Part shown: positions 24,597-32,258 of the stretch, piece after piece | Numbering within the stretch: position 1 is the first letter of the stretch | Layout: each line of letters starts with the position of its first letter | Origin: Pseudaeromonas sp038247115 | GTDB taxonomy: Bacteria; Pseudomonadota; Gammaproteobacteria; Enterobacterales; Aeromonadaceae | Assembly: GCA_038247115.1 (NCBI GenBank) | Contig: JBBRVG010000046.1 | Span: forward strand, 1-33,001 | Length of the DNA: 33,001 nt | Direction of reading: 5' to 3' | Notes under the pieces: generated by a model | Database searches by the model: none | What the model was told of the DNA's origin: nothing | The model's input: the letters and a program-made list of their open reading frames with translations, nothing else | Program-made: the position numbers and the translations under genes

Positions 24597-26036
24597 ATGA
24601 GTGAAACTATCCGCATCGAAGAAGACCTGCTGGGGTCGCTGCCAGTTCCTGATCATCTCTATTACGGCATTCACACCCTGCGCGCCGTCGCCAATTTCCA
24701 GATCAGCCAGCAGACCATCTCGGATGTCCCCGAGTTTATTCGCGGTATGCTGCTGACCAAGAAAGCGGCCGCAATGGCCAATGGCGAGCTGGGAACCATA
24801 GATCCGCGCATTGCCGCGCACATCATCCAAGCCTGTGACCATATGCTGGAGACCGGTGCCTGCTTCGATCAGTTCCCGGTGGACCTGTTTCAGGGCGGCG
24901 CCGGCACCTCGGTGAATATGAACGTCAATGAAGTGCTGGCCAATCTGGCGCTGGAGCTGCAGGGCTTCGCCAAGGGACGCCACGATCTGATCCATCCCAA
25001 TGATCACGTCAACAAGTGCCAGTCGACCAACGATGCCTATCCCACCGGCTTTCGCGTCGCACTGTTCGAAACCACCAACGCCGGCCTGCATACCCTGATC
25101 GATCTCATCAAGGCCTTCGACGACAAGGCCCTGGAGTTCCATGAGATTCTGAAGATGGGCCGCACCCAGTTGCAGGATGCTGTGCCCATGACGCTAGGTC
25201 AGGAGTTCCATGCCTGGGCTGTGACCCTGCGTGAGGAGATCAAGAACATCAAGCGCTGCCAGGAACTGCTGCTGGAGATCAACCTCGGAGCCACCGCCAT
25301 CGGCACCGGTCTGAACTCGCCGCCTGAGTATTCGGCACTGGCGATACGGCGACTGGCGGAGATCACCGGTTATGCCTTCGAACCCGCCGAGGATCTCATC
25401 GAGGCGACCTCCGATTGCGGGGCCTATGTGATGTTGCACGGCGCGCTGAAGCGGCTGGCGGTCAAGCTCTCCAAGATCTGCAACGATCTGCGGCTACTAA
25501 GCTCGGGGCCGCGCGCTGGATTTAACGAGCTGAATCTGCCCCAGCTGCAGGCGGGCTCCTCCATCATGCCGGCCAAGGTCAACCCTGTGATCCCGGAGGT
25601 GGTCAATCAGGCCTGCTTCAAGGTGGTTGGCAACGATGTCACCATCACCATGGCCGCCGAGGCCGGGCAGTTGCAGCTCAACGTCATGGAGCCGGTCATA
25701 GCCCAGTGCCTGTTCGAGAGCCTGCATCTGCTGAGTCGGGCCTGTGTCTCGCTGCGCGAGAAGTGTGTCGAGGGGATCACCGCCAATCCGGCCGTCTGCG
25801 AGCACTATGTGTTCCACTCCATCGGCATAGTCACCTTTCTCGATCCCTATATCGGCCACCAGGCGGGGGACAAAGTGGGCAAGCTGTGCGCGACCACCGG
25901 CAAGAGCGTACGCGAGGTGGTGCTGGAGTTGGGGCTGATGACCGCCGAGCAGCTTGATGAGGTGCTGTCGGTGGAGAATCTCAAACGCCCGGCCTACAAA
26001 GCCCGGCGCTATCGCCAAGCCAGCGAGCTGGAGTAG
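24597..26036 (+). CDS. aspA: Aspartate ammonia-lyase (aspartase)
   Basis: 479 residues from MSETIRIEEDLLG (ATG 24597, GAGG 7 nt upstream; the longer frame has a spurious proline-rich lead). It catalyses L-aspartate to fumarate plus ammonium, as a cytosolic homotetramer, and feeds fumarate respiration. Visible landmarks: LYYGIHTLRA, GGAGTSVNMNVNEV, HPNDHVNKCQSTND, and the fumarase/aspartase signature GSSIMPAKVNP (residues 320-330) with the flexible serine loop. Length equals the E. coli enzyme. Next are cutA and dsbD on the same strand after 125 bp. Confidence 0.95.
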   Translation: MSETIRIEEDLLGSLPVPDHLYYGIHTLRAVANFQISQQTISDVPEFIRGMLLTKKAAAMANGELGTIDPRIAAHIIQACDHMLETGACFDQFPVDLFQGGAGTSVNMNVNEVLANLALELQGFAKGRHDLIHPNDHVNKCQSTNDAYPTGFRVALFETTNAGLHTLIDLIKAFDDKALEFHEILKMGRTQLQDAVPMTLGQEFHAWAVTLREEIKNIKRCQELLLEINLGATAIGTGLNSPPEYSALAIRRLAEITGYAFEPAEDLIEATSDCGAYVMLHGALKRLAVKLSKICNDLRLLSSGPRAGFNELNLPQLQAGSSIMPAKVNPVIPEVVNQACFKVVGNDVTITMAAEAGQLQLNVMEPVIAQCLFESLHLLSRACVSLREKCVEGITANPAVCEHYVFHSIGIVTFLDPYIGHQAGDKVGKLCATTGKSVREVVLELGLMTAEQLDEVLSVENLKRPAYKARRYRQASELE

Positions 26037-26161
26037 CGGCTATCGCCTGGTGGACATAATCGCTATCACTGGACAGGTATAAAGGCCGGCGCCGGGGCGG
26101 ATGCAATTCCCTCCGGCCGTGGTTATAGTGGCTCACCGCTTGCGCCTGGACCCTGACTCCG

Positions 26162-26479
26162 ATGACCGATGCAATTCTGGTGCTCTGCACCTGCCCCAAT
26201 GAAGGTGTTGCCAACCTGCTGGCCAGCAACATCATAGAGCAGCGACTGGCCGCCTGCGTCAATGTAGTGCCGCTTATCCACTCCATCTATAGCTGGCAAG
26301 GCCGGGTGGAGCAGAGCGACGAGAGCCAGTTGCTGATCAAGACCCGCATTGATCTGTTCGAGCCGCTGCGCGCCTTTTTACGGCAACACCACCCCTATGA
26401 AACCCCCGAGATCATGGCACTGCCGGTGGTACTGGCCGATGCCGATTACCTGAACTGGATAGCCGACGTCACCCTATGA
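26162..26479 (+). CDS. cutA: Divalent-cation tolerance protein CutA
   Basis: 105 residues. CutA is a small trimeric protein linked to copper tolerance and stability of the Dsb system region. Family motifs are complete: VLCTCPNEGVANLLASNIIEQRLAACVNVVP, SIYSWQGRVEQSDESQLLIKT and HPYETPEIMALPV. The ribosome site is weak (GGACCC). Its stop overlaps the dsbD start (ATGA at 26476-26479), so the two are translationally coupled, as in other Gammaproteobacteria. Confidence 0.95.
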   Translation: MTDAILVLCTCPNEGVANLLASNIIEQRLAACVNVVPLIHSIYSWQGRVEQSDESQLLIKTRIDLFEPLRAFLRQHHPYETPEIMALPVVLADADYLNWIADVTL

Positions 26480-28407
26480 AGTTATCGATGCCATTGCCGG
26501 GGCGAGTAAGACTCGGGCCCCAACAGCTCCTGACCTTCTGGTTTCTCACACTGCTGTTGCTCGCCGCAGCGGGGCCCCTGCACGCCGCTCAGCCCACCGC
26601 GACCGCGCCAACATCGTCGCTACCAGCCGCCGGATCCGCTACGCCGGGGTTAGCACCTGCTAACTCGGCCGATGATGTGCTCAACCAGTTGGGGCTGGCG
26701 CCTGCCACGCCGCAGTTTTTGCCGGCCGAACGCGCCTTTATCCTCAGCAGCCAGCAGCAGGACAAGCAGTTGCGGATCGCTCTGGATATAGCCCCCGGCT
26801 ACTACCTGTATCGGGACAAGTTGCACTGGCAGGTGAGTGAGGGCCAACTGGGGGCCGTCACGCTACCGCCGGGTGACCTCCATGAGGATGAATTCTTTGG
26901 CCGCACCCAGGTCTTCCACTACAACCTGGATTTTTCCATCCCCCTGCAGCAGATCCCCCCTGCGGCCACGCTGGATCTGACTTATCAAGGCTGTACCGAG
27001 GGCATGTGTTACCCGCCGGTGACCCGGACCATACCCCTGCAGCCGGTTGGCACCACAGCTGGGCAGCAGACCACCACGCCAGGCAGTTCTGGCTTGGCAC
27101 CGGCGCAAACCTCGGCCGTAGAGAGCTCAAAGAGTGCGGCGAATAGCCTCGTCACCTTGCCCAGTGCCGACGCGACGCCGAGTGATCGCTCACAAGCAGT
27201 CCTGGCGCAGGGCGGTTGGCAGGCGGTCGGACTCTTCTTGCTGCTGGGTTTCGGGCTGGCGCTGACCCCCTGCATGCTGCCCATGTATCCGATCCTGAGT
27301 GCCATTATTCTCGGCCGAGGAGCCCTCTCCCCCGGCCGCGCCTTCGCCTTGTCCCTGGCCTATGTGCAAGGCATGGCGCTGACCTATACCTTGCTCGGTC
27401 TGGCGGTGGCCTCCCTTGGTGCAGGCCTGCAGGCCTGGTTGCAACATCCGCTGATGCTGGGGCTGTTCAGCCTGCTGTTTATCCTGCTCGCCGCCGCCAT
27501 GTTCGGCGCCTTCGAGTTGCAACTGCCCGGCGCCCTGCAGCACCGTCTGCAACGACTGGCCGGCGCCCAGCGCAGCGGCTCCCTGCCCGGGGTGCTGCTG
27601 ATGGGTGCCATCTCGGCGCTGGTCTGCTCGCCCTGCACCACGGCACCGCTCTCCGGTGCCCTGCTCTATGTGGCGCAAAGCGGCGATCTCTGGCTCGGAG
27701 CCCTGGTGCTCTATGCCCTGGCGCTGGGGATGGGCTGGCCCATGTTGCTGCTGGGCACACTCGGCCCGCGCTGGCTGCCCAAACGCGGGATCTGGATGCA
27801 CAGGGTCAAGGTGTGCTTTGGCTTCGTGCTGCTGGCCGCACCCCTGTTGTTGCTCGGCCGCTGGCTGCCGGAGTGGCTGATCCGCGGCGGCTGGAGTCTG
27901 TTGATCACCACGGCCAGCGGCTACCTGCTGCTGACCCTGTTGCCCTCCCCGCGTCTGCGCATCGCCGCCCTGTTGCTGTTGCCCCTGTTGGCAGTTGGCA
28001 GTTGGCTGGGGCTGGCACCGACCACCTACGCCACCTTGCCTTTCACCGCTATCCAAAGCCGGGTTGAGCTGCAGCAGCAGTTGCAGCAGGCGCGCGCTCA
28101 GGAGCAACCCGTGATGCTGGATCTGTATGCCGACTGGTGCGCCGCCTGCCACCAGCTGGAGCAAGAAACCTTCAGCCATCCCCAGGTGCAGCAGCAGTTG
28201 GCCCACTACCGTCTTCTGCGGGTCGATCTCAGCCGCATCGATGCCGAACAACGCGCCCTATTGGCCGAGCTGCAGATCACCGGCTTGCCCGCTATCCAGT
28301 TCTTTGGCCAGCCATCACATCCACTGGCGCGCGTCGACGGCTTCCTGGGAGCCGAGGAATTCATCTCCCGACTGCCGCAGCAGTGCCAGCCGCAAAACCG
28401 CTGCTGA
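26476..28407 (+). CDS. dsbD: Thiol:disulfide interchange protein DsbD
   Basis: 643 residues. DsbD carries electrons from cytosolic thioredoxin across the inner membrane to periplasmic DsbC, DsbG and CcmG. Three parts are visible: a signal peptide (to about HAAQ) and alpha domain with CTEGMC (C173, C178); a membrane beta domain with eight helices and cysteines in CMLPMYP (C266) and LVCSPCTTAP (C384/C387); and a C-terminal thioredoxin-like gamma domain with ADWCAACHQ (C555, C558). A Pro/Ser/Thr/Ala-rich linker (about 195-245) and another near the N-terminus are longer than in E. coli. The alpha pair is spaced C-x4-C here instead of C-x5-C. Confidence 0.95.
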   Translation: MKLSMPLPGRVRLGPQQLLTFWFLTLLLLAAAGPLHAAQPTATAPTSSLPAAGSATPGLAPANSADDVLNQLGLAPATPQFLPAERAFILSSQQQDKQLRIALDIAPGYYLYRDKLHWQVSEGQLGAVTLPPGDLHEDEFFGRTQVFHYNLDFSIPLQQIPPAATLDLTYQGCTEGMCYPPVTRTIPLQPVGTTAGQQTTTPGSSGLAPAQTSAVESSKSAANSLVTLPSADATPSDRSQAVLAQGGWQAVGLFLLLGFGLALTPCMLPMYPILSAIILGRGALSPGRAFALSLAYVQGMALTYTLLGLAVASLGAGLQAWLQHPLMLGLFSLLFILLAAAMFGAFELQLPGALQHRLQRLAGAQRSGSLPGVLLMGAISALVCSPCTTAPLSGALLYVAQSGDLWLGALVLYALALGMGWPMLLLGTLGPRWLPKRGIWMHRVKVCFGFVLLAAPLLLLGRWLPEWLIRGGWSLLITTASGYLLLTLLPSPRLRIAALLLLPLLAVGSWLGLAPTTYATLPFTAIQSRVELQQQLQQARAQEQPVMLDLYADWCAACHQLEQETFSHPQVQQQLAHYRLLRVDLSRIDAEQRALLAELQITGLPAIQFFGQPSHPLARVDGFLGAEEFISRLPQQCQPQNRC

Positions 28408-28421
28408 ACCACGTCATCAAC

Positions 28422-28445
28422 AGCCCCGCCATCCGCGGCGGGGCT
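28422..28445 (+). terminator. Hairpin after dsbD
   Basis: AGCCCCGCC (28422-28430) pairs perfectly with GGCGGGGCT (28437-28445) over a 6-nt loop, 14 bp after the stop. Only a weak T-tract follows (AAGTTTT), so termination strength is uncertain. Confidence 0.6.
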
Positions 28446-28624
28446 GAAACCCAAGTTTTCAGATCTCTGGTTTACGTGCCGTTCAGTTTGACGCCCATCA
28501 CGCTTTCTCGATTAAGCTCCCGTTTAGATTGCGGCCGCTAGATTGGTTCTCATGTACCAAGCTGGCCGGATTGTTCCGAACCCTGTTCTGGACATTGGCC
28601 CGTTCTAATAACCATGAGGGTGAC

Positions 28625-29701
28625 ATGATGAAAGCCACATTAATTGCATTGAGTATTCCGACCCTGCTGGCTGCCAGCACCGCCTCTGCCGCAAATCTGT
28701 ATGACAAAGAGGGCACCAAGCTGGATCTCTACGGCCGTGCCACCGGCATGTATTACGGCTCTGACAATGACGAGCTGCGCGGCGATGAAAGTTACATCCG
28801 GATGGGCCTGAAAGGTGAAACCGCTCTGGGCAACAACCTGACCGGTCTGGGTCAGTTCGAGTACAACCTGCCGACCTCCGGCAGCGACAATGACGAGCTG
28901 CGTCTGGGCTTTGCCGGTATCCGTCACGACACCTTCGGCACCCTGACCTACGGCCGTCAGGATGGCCTGCTCTCCATGGTTAATGACTACACAGACGTGC
29001 TGCCGGAATGGGGTGGCGATGGTCTGGGCAAGGGCACCGAAGTATTCGGTACCGGCCGTACCAATGGCCTGTTCAAGTACGCCTTCACCGCTGATGGCCT
29101 GACGCTGGGTGCCCAGTTCACCGGCCAGAATGACCCGCAAAACAATGACCCCAGCAAGTGGATGCAGGGCAGCGCCGAGGGCTTTGCTCTGGGTGCCTCC
29201 TACGATCTGCCGATGGGCCTGAGCTTTGCCGGTGCCTATAACCAGGCGGGCAAGACCGATGATCAAAAACTGAAGGCCGGCTTCGGCGCTGACAGCGATG
29301 CCAAGCTGGGTGCCATAGGTGTGCGTTATGCCGCTAATAACTGGTATGCCGCCGCCACCTACTCCGACGGCCGCGATCACTATGCACTTACCAATATGAC
29401 AACCGGCGTCAATGGTTATGCCGAGAAGAACCGCGGTTATGAAGCCGTGGTGCAATACACGGTCGCCGACAAGTTCGTGCCGTCACTGGCCTATGTACGC
29501 TCGGATGTGAAGGACAGCAGCCAGAATATCGATGACACCGCCAACGAGTACCTGAGTATCGCTGCCAGCTACAAGTTCACCCCGGTCTTCCAGACCTATG
29601 TGGATTACAAGGTCAACCTGCTGGATGACAGCACCTTTACCAAGCAGTACGGCATCAACACCGATGATGTGGTGGCCGTGGCCATGCGTTACGACTTCTA
29701 A
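28625..29701 (+). CDS. Outer-membrane general porin, OmpC/OmpF type
   Basis: 358 residues from MMKATLIALS (GAGG upstream of 28625/28628). The signal peptide ends ASTASA and the mature protein starts ANLYDKEGTKLDLYGRATGMYY, typical of trimeric 16-strand porins. Alternating strands run to the classical end AVAMRYDF, with a terminal phenylalanine for BAM recognition. The constriction-loop region contains TYGRQDGLLSMVNDYTDVLPEWGGD. It allows diffusion of small hydrophilic solutes. Transcribed alone, with a strong terminator at 29723-29748. Which Aeromonas or enteric porin paralogue it equals cannot be said. Confidence 0.9.
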   Translation: MMKATLIALSIPTLLAASTASAANLYDKEGTKLDLYGRATGMYYGSDNDELRGDESYIRMGLKGETALGNNLTGLGQFEYNLPTSGSDNDELRLGFAGIRHDTFGTLTYGRQDGLLSMVNDYTDVLPEWGGDGLGKGTEVFGTGRTNGLFKYAFTADGLTLGAQFTGQNDPQNNDPSKWMQGSAEGFALGASYDLPMGLSFAGAYNQAGKTDDQKLKAGFGADSDAKLGAIGVRYAANNWYAAATYSDGRDHYALTNMTTGVNGYAEKNRGYEAVVQYTVADKFVPSLAYVRSDVKDSSQNIDDTANEYLSIAASYKFTPVFQTYVDYKVNLLDDSTFTKQYGINTDDVVAVAMRYDF

Positions 29702-29722
29702 ACGCACCATCAGGATCCATCA

Positions 29723-29748
29723 GCCGGAGCATCTGCTCCGGCTTTTTT
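29723..29748 (+). terminator. Porin gene Rho-independent terminator
   Basis: GCCGGAGC, loop ATCT, GCTCCGGC followed by six T's, 21 bp after the stop codon. Confidence 0.95.
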
Positions 29749-29814
29749 GTCCCTGGATTTCCAATCAGCACCGATTTGTTTAACCAAGGTTCAGTGGTGG
29801 CGTGCTAAAGTGGT

Positions 29815-29915
29815 GCAGTCTATTGATTGAAGACCTCAATCCCGATGCAAGCGGGAATGGTGTCCTTATTTACTCCGTCTCTTTCGGCAGCCACTCCGGT
29901 GGCTGTTTCTTTTTT
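29815..29915 (+). ncRNA. Candidate small RNA with Rho-independent terminator
   Basis: In the porin-yhbQ gap, an extended -10 (TGCTAAAGT, 29803-29811) is followed by a stretch predicted to fold into ATTGA/TCAAT (29822-29840), TCCCG/CGGGA (29840-29856) and a terminator CAGCCAC-tccg-GTGGCTG (29888-29905) with a T-rich tail (29906-29915). No gene ends just upstream apart from the porin, which has its own terminator, so this second terminator implies a separate short transcript of about 100 nt. No known sRNA family recognised; the -35 box is unclear. Confidence 0.45.
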
Positions 29916-29930
29916 AAAAAGCCCTCCCTT

Positions 29931-29972
29931 ATTCATAAACACCCATTCTTAATTCATAAACACCCATTCTTA
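29931..29972. repeat. Perfect 21-bp tandem duplication
   Basis: The unit ATTCATAAACACCCATTCTT plus A occurs twice head to tail (29931-29951 and 29952-29972), just before the yhbQ-like gene. It may alter spacing in that promoter region. Confidence 0.9.
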
Positions 29973-30061
29973 TTTTTTAAAAGCCCATGCCGGGTCTCTT
30001 GAGTCACCGCCTGCATCCGATTAGGCTGCCTGCTGGTTTATCTGATCCCTTGCCTGTCGCT

Positions 30062-30388
30062 ATGTCTGAGCTTGCCCTTGCCGAATGTTCCCACTCTGAA
30101 CTCTCTGCGGCTCCCGCCCCCTGCTGGTCTGTGTATATGCTGCGGTATGGTAGCGGGCGCCTGTATACCGGTATCTCTACCGATGTAACCCGACGTCTGG
30201 CGGAGCATCAAGCGGGCAAGGGGGCGCGCGCCCTGCGCGGTCGTGGCCCACTGCAGTTGGTCTGGCAGTTGAGCGTGGGCGAGCAGAGTCTCGCCTTGCG
30301 CCTGGAATACCGGCTCAAGCAGTGGCCCAAAGCCCGCAAGGAGGCGTTGCTTCTGGGTCAGGTGCCACTCCCGGAGTTCACGCCATGA
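30062..30388 (+). CDS. yhbQ: GIY-YIG domain protein, YhbQ-like
   Basis: 108 residues from ATG 30062; an earlier in-frame ATG at 29987 is less likely because similar proteins start a few residues before the domain. The GIY-YIG core is seen as VYMLRYGSGRLYTGISTDVTRRLAEH followed by GAKALRG-type GARALRGRGPLQLVW and LALRLEYRLKQWPKARK. This matches the small UPF0213/YhbQ family, related to SLX1-type nucleases; YhbQ itself has been linked to DNA repair only loosely. The stop overlaps the start of the AraC-CBM regulator (ATGA), which indicates co-translation. Confidence 0.9.
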   Translation: MSELALAECSHSELSAAPAPCWSVYMLRYGSGRLYTGISTDVTRRLAEHQAGKGARALRGRGPLQLVWQLSVGEQSLALRLEYRLKQWPKARKEALLLGQVPLPEFTP

Positions 30389-31935
30389 CGGCAAGGAAAA
30401 TCCCGCAAGAGACCGAAGGTCGACTGCCGCAAGTAGCCAGTGACGACCGACAACAGTTGCTGGCCCATCACCCGGTGCAGCAACGGGTGTTGGGGGATGA
30501 AGTCTGGTCGATGCAGCAGTTGCTGGTGCTGCTGGAATACGGGGTGCGCAGCGCGCCCGACCTGGCCTCGGCGCTGGAGCTGTGGAGTGAAGGCATCAGC
30601 CTGTTGGGTTTGCCCTGGTATCCGCAATTGCAGTATCAGGATCATGAAACCCGGCTCAGCTTCCTGCCGTTGCAGGAAGAGCGACCGCTCACCACCCTCT
30701 GGTTCTCGCTGCAACTGCTCTTTCGACAACTCGGCCGTCAGCTGGCACGCCACGAGTGCTCCCTGGAGTGGCCAGAGCGCCAGCGGATGGCCGACAGCGC
30801 CACGACTGGCGAGTCGTTAGTCGTCCGCTATGGCCCTTTGCCGATGCTGCACCTGCCGGCGGCGAACACCCCCTATACTCCAGAGCCGGCTCTGGTCGAG
30901 CTGCATGAGCCGCTGGTCAGCCTGATCCACCGTCTGCACCGACTCGGCTCCCGACCGCGTAGTCTGCTGGAGCAGCTCAAGCAGTGGCTGGATCTGGCGT
31001 TGCCCGAGCAGCTGAGTCTGCAGGAGCTGGCCAGCCGCTTGCAAATATCGACCCGCAGCTTGCAGCGCCAGCTGGCCCTGCAGCAAGCCAGCTATAGCAG
31101 CCTGCTGGAAGAGGTGCGTAAGAACCGGGCAATCAGCCTGCTGTGTCATAGCCGCTATTCGGCTCAGGAGGTGGGACTGCGCCTTGGCTACCAGGATGCT
31201 CCCAGCTTTCAGCGCGCCTTTCGTCACTGGTTCGGGTTGCCGCCGGGAGAGTTTCGCAGCCGTTACTTTGCCCAGGATGAACAGCCGCAACTGCCACCCG
31301 TGGTGCTCTATTACGCCATCAACGAGCTTCAGGAGCAGAGCCTGCGCCAGTACAACGGCGCCCGGGTCTGGATCTGTGTGCGCAACCTGGCGTTCGATAA
31401 ATCGGTGCAGCTGCAGTGCGAGGATCACGACGGCATCTGGCGTCCCTATACCGCCACCTTCGAGCGCTTTCTCAGCGCCGAGGTGGAGCTGTGGTCAACG
31501 CCGAGCCTGCCGGTGCATCATCCGCTGCGCTTTCGCATCGAATACCGGGTCGGCGGCCATACCTATCTGGATAACAATGGCGGCCAGGATTATTGCCTGA
31601 CCGACCGGGTACTGCTCGGTCCTCACGCTGCCATGTGCCACCAGCTGTTGTGGTTTGCCGAAGCGCGACCGGCCGATCCATCGACTGGCCGCCCGACCGG
31701 TCGCATGGTCGGCCGTCTGTTCACCCGCCAGGCCTGGAGCCAGGGCTGGGCGCTGTGGCCGGATGGTCGGCGCGAGCCCTTGCTGGGCGAGCCCTGCGGC
31801 AATGGCGTGCTATGGCAGATCTCTGCCATAGCGGCCCCGACCCTGCCTCTGCAGTTCGAGTTTCTCCACCCCAGCCCCTATCAGCGCTTGCTGCTGGATA
31901 ATCAGGGTGAAGGCTTCTTGCCACGCCAACTCTAA
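30385..31935 (+). CDS. AraC-family regulator fused to CBM21-type starch-binding domain
   Basis: 516 residues from ATG 30385 (GGAG 9 nt upstream). Residues about 25-195 form an AraC-type N-terminal domain (arabinose-binding-like family). About 200-297 is the double helix-turn-helix: LSLQELASRLQISTRSLQRQL, then AQEVGLRLGYQDAPSFQRAFRHWFGLPPGEFR. About 320-405 reads VWICVRNLAFDKSVQLQ, RPYTATFERF and ends GHTYLDNNGGQDY, the (W/L)DNN-x-G-x-(N/D)Y signature of CBM21 starch/glycogen-binding modules. The last 100 residues contain FEFLHPSPYQRLLLDNQG, perhaps a second diverged module. An alpha-amylase lipoprotein gene follows at 32259. I infer a regulator of starch or glycogen use that binds polysaccharide through its own C-terminus. 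Confidence 0.85.
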   Translation: MTARKIPQETEGRLPQVASDDRQQLLAHHPVQQRVLGDEVWSMQQLLVLLEYGVRSAPDLASALELWSEGISLLGLPWYPQLQYQDHETRLSFLPLQEERPLTTLWFSLQLLFRQLGRQLARHECSLEWPERQRMADSATTGESLVVRYGPLPMLHLPAANTPYTPEPALVELHEPLVSLIHRLHRLGSRPRSLLEQLKQWLDLALPEQLSLQELASRLQISTRSLQRQLALQQASYSSLLEEVRKNRAISLLCHSRYSAQEVGLRLGYQDAPSFQRAFRHWFGLPPGEFRSRYFAQDEQPQLPPVVLYYAINELQEQSLRQYNGARVWICVRNLAFDKSVQLQCEDHDGIWRPYTATFERFLSAEVELWSTPSLPVHHPLRFRIEYRVGGHTYLDNNGGQDYCLTDRVLLGPHAAMCHQLLWFAEARPADPSTGRPTGRMVGRLFTRQAWSQGWALWPDGRREPLLGEPCGNGVLWQISAIAAPTLPLQFEFLHPSPYQRLLLDNQGEGFLPRQL

Positions 31936-32258
31936 CGACCCAATCCTAATTGTACTACGGCGACACGGTAGCACACGCTGACACGCCGTAAACCCATCCA
32001 TGGGGGCTCCGCCGCGCCATCCCTGGCGCGGAGGGTCAGCTTAGCGCTATCCTGCCGCTGTGATGGGTAAGCGGCTATTCGGAACAGCTATTCAGGCCAC
32101 TCTCCATCCCCCCGCCATGCGATCCCGCATGGAGCTGCGTCAGTTCACAGTTTTTAGTCTTGGCATGAAACGCCAAGGCATTGGCGCAATTGGCTAATCT
32201 CATTTGTCGCCATCCGCCTAGAATCAAGCACGAACATTTCAGCATCTAGGGTATCAAG
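31936..32258. other. Regulator-amylase intergenic region
   Basis: 323 bp with no gene but rich in hairpins: CCGCGCC-atccct-GGCGCGG near 32009-32030 (same loop core as the long repeats, opposite strand), CATGCG-atcc-CGCATG near 32118-32134 and CTTGGC-atgaaac-GCCAAG near 32159-32178. An AT-skewed stretch before the amylase gene probably holds its promoter. Confidence 0.5.
32219..32224 (+). promoter_or_regulatory. Possible -10 box of the amylase gene
   Basis: TAGAAT lies 35 bp before the start codon. No good -35 occurs at 16-18 bp spacing (AATCTC at that place), which would suit an activator-dependent promoter, for instance one driven by the AraC-type regulator upstream. Weak evidence. Confidence 0.3.

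Noticed and set aside
27190..28251. Minus-strand open frame of 353 codons inside dsbD
   Set aside because: Gln-rich shadow of the dsbD membrane domain; dsbD is unambiguous.
29802..30002. 66-codon frame before yhbQ
   Set aside because: Crosses the sRNA-like terminator and the 21-bp tandem repeat; no ribosome site; repeated HKHPFL stretch is a by-product of the duplication.
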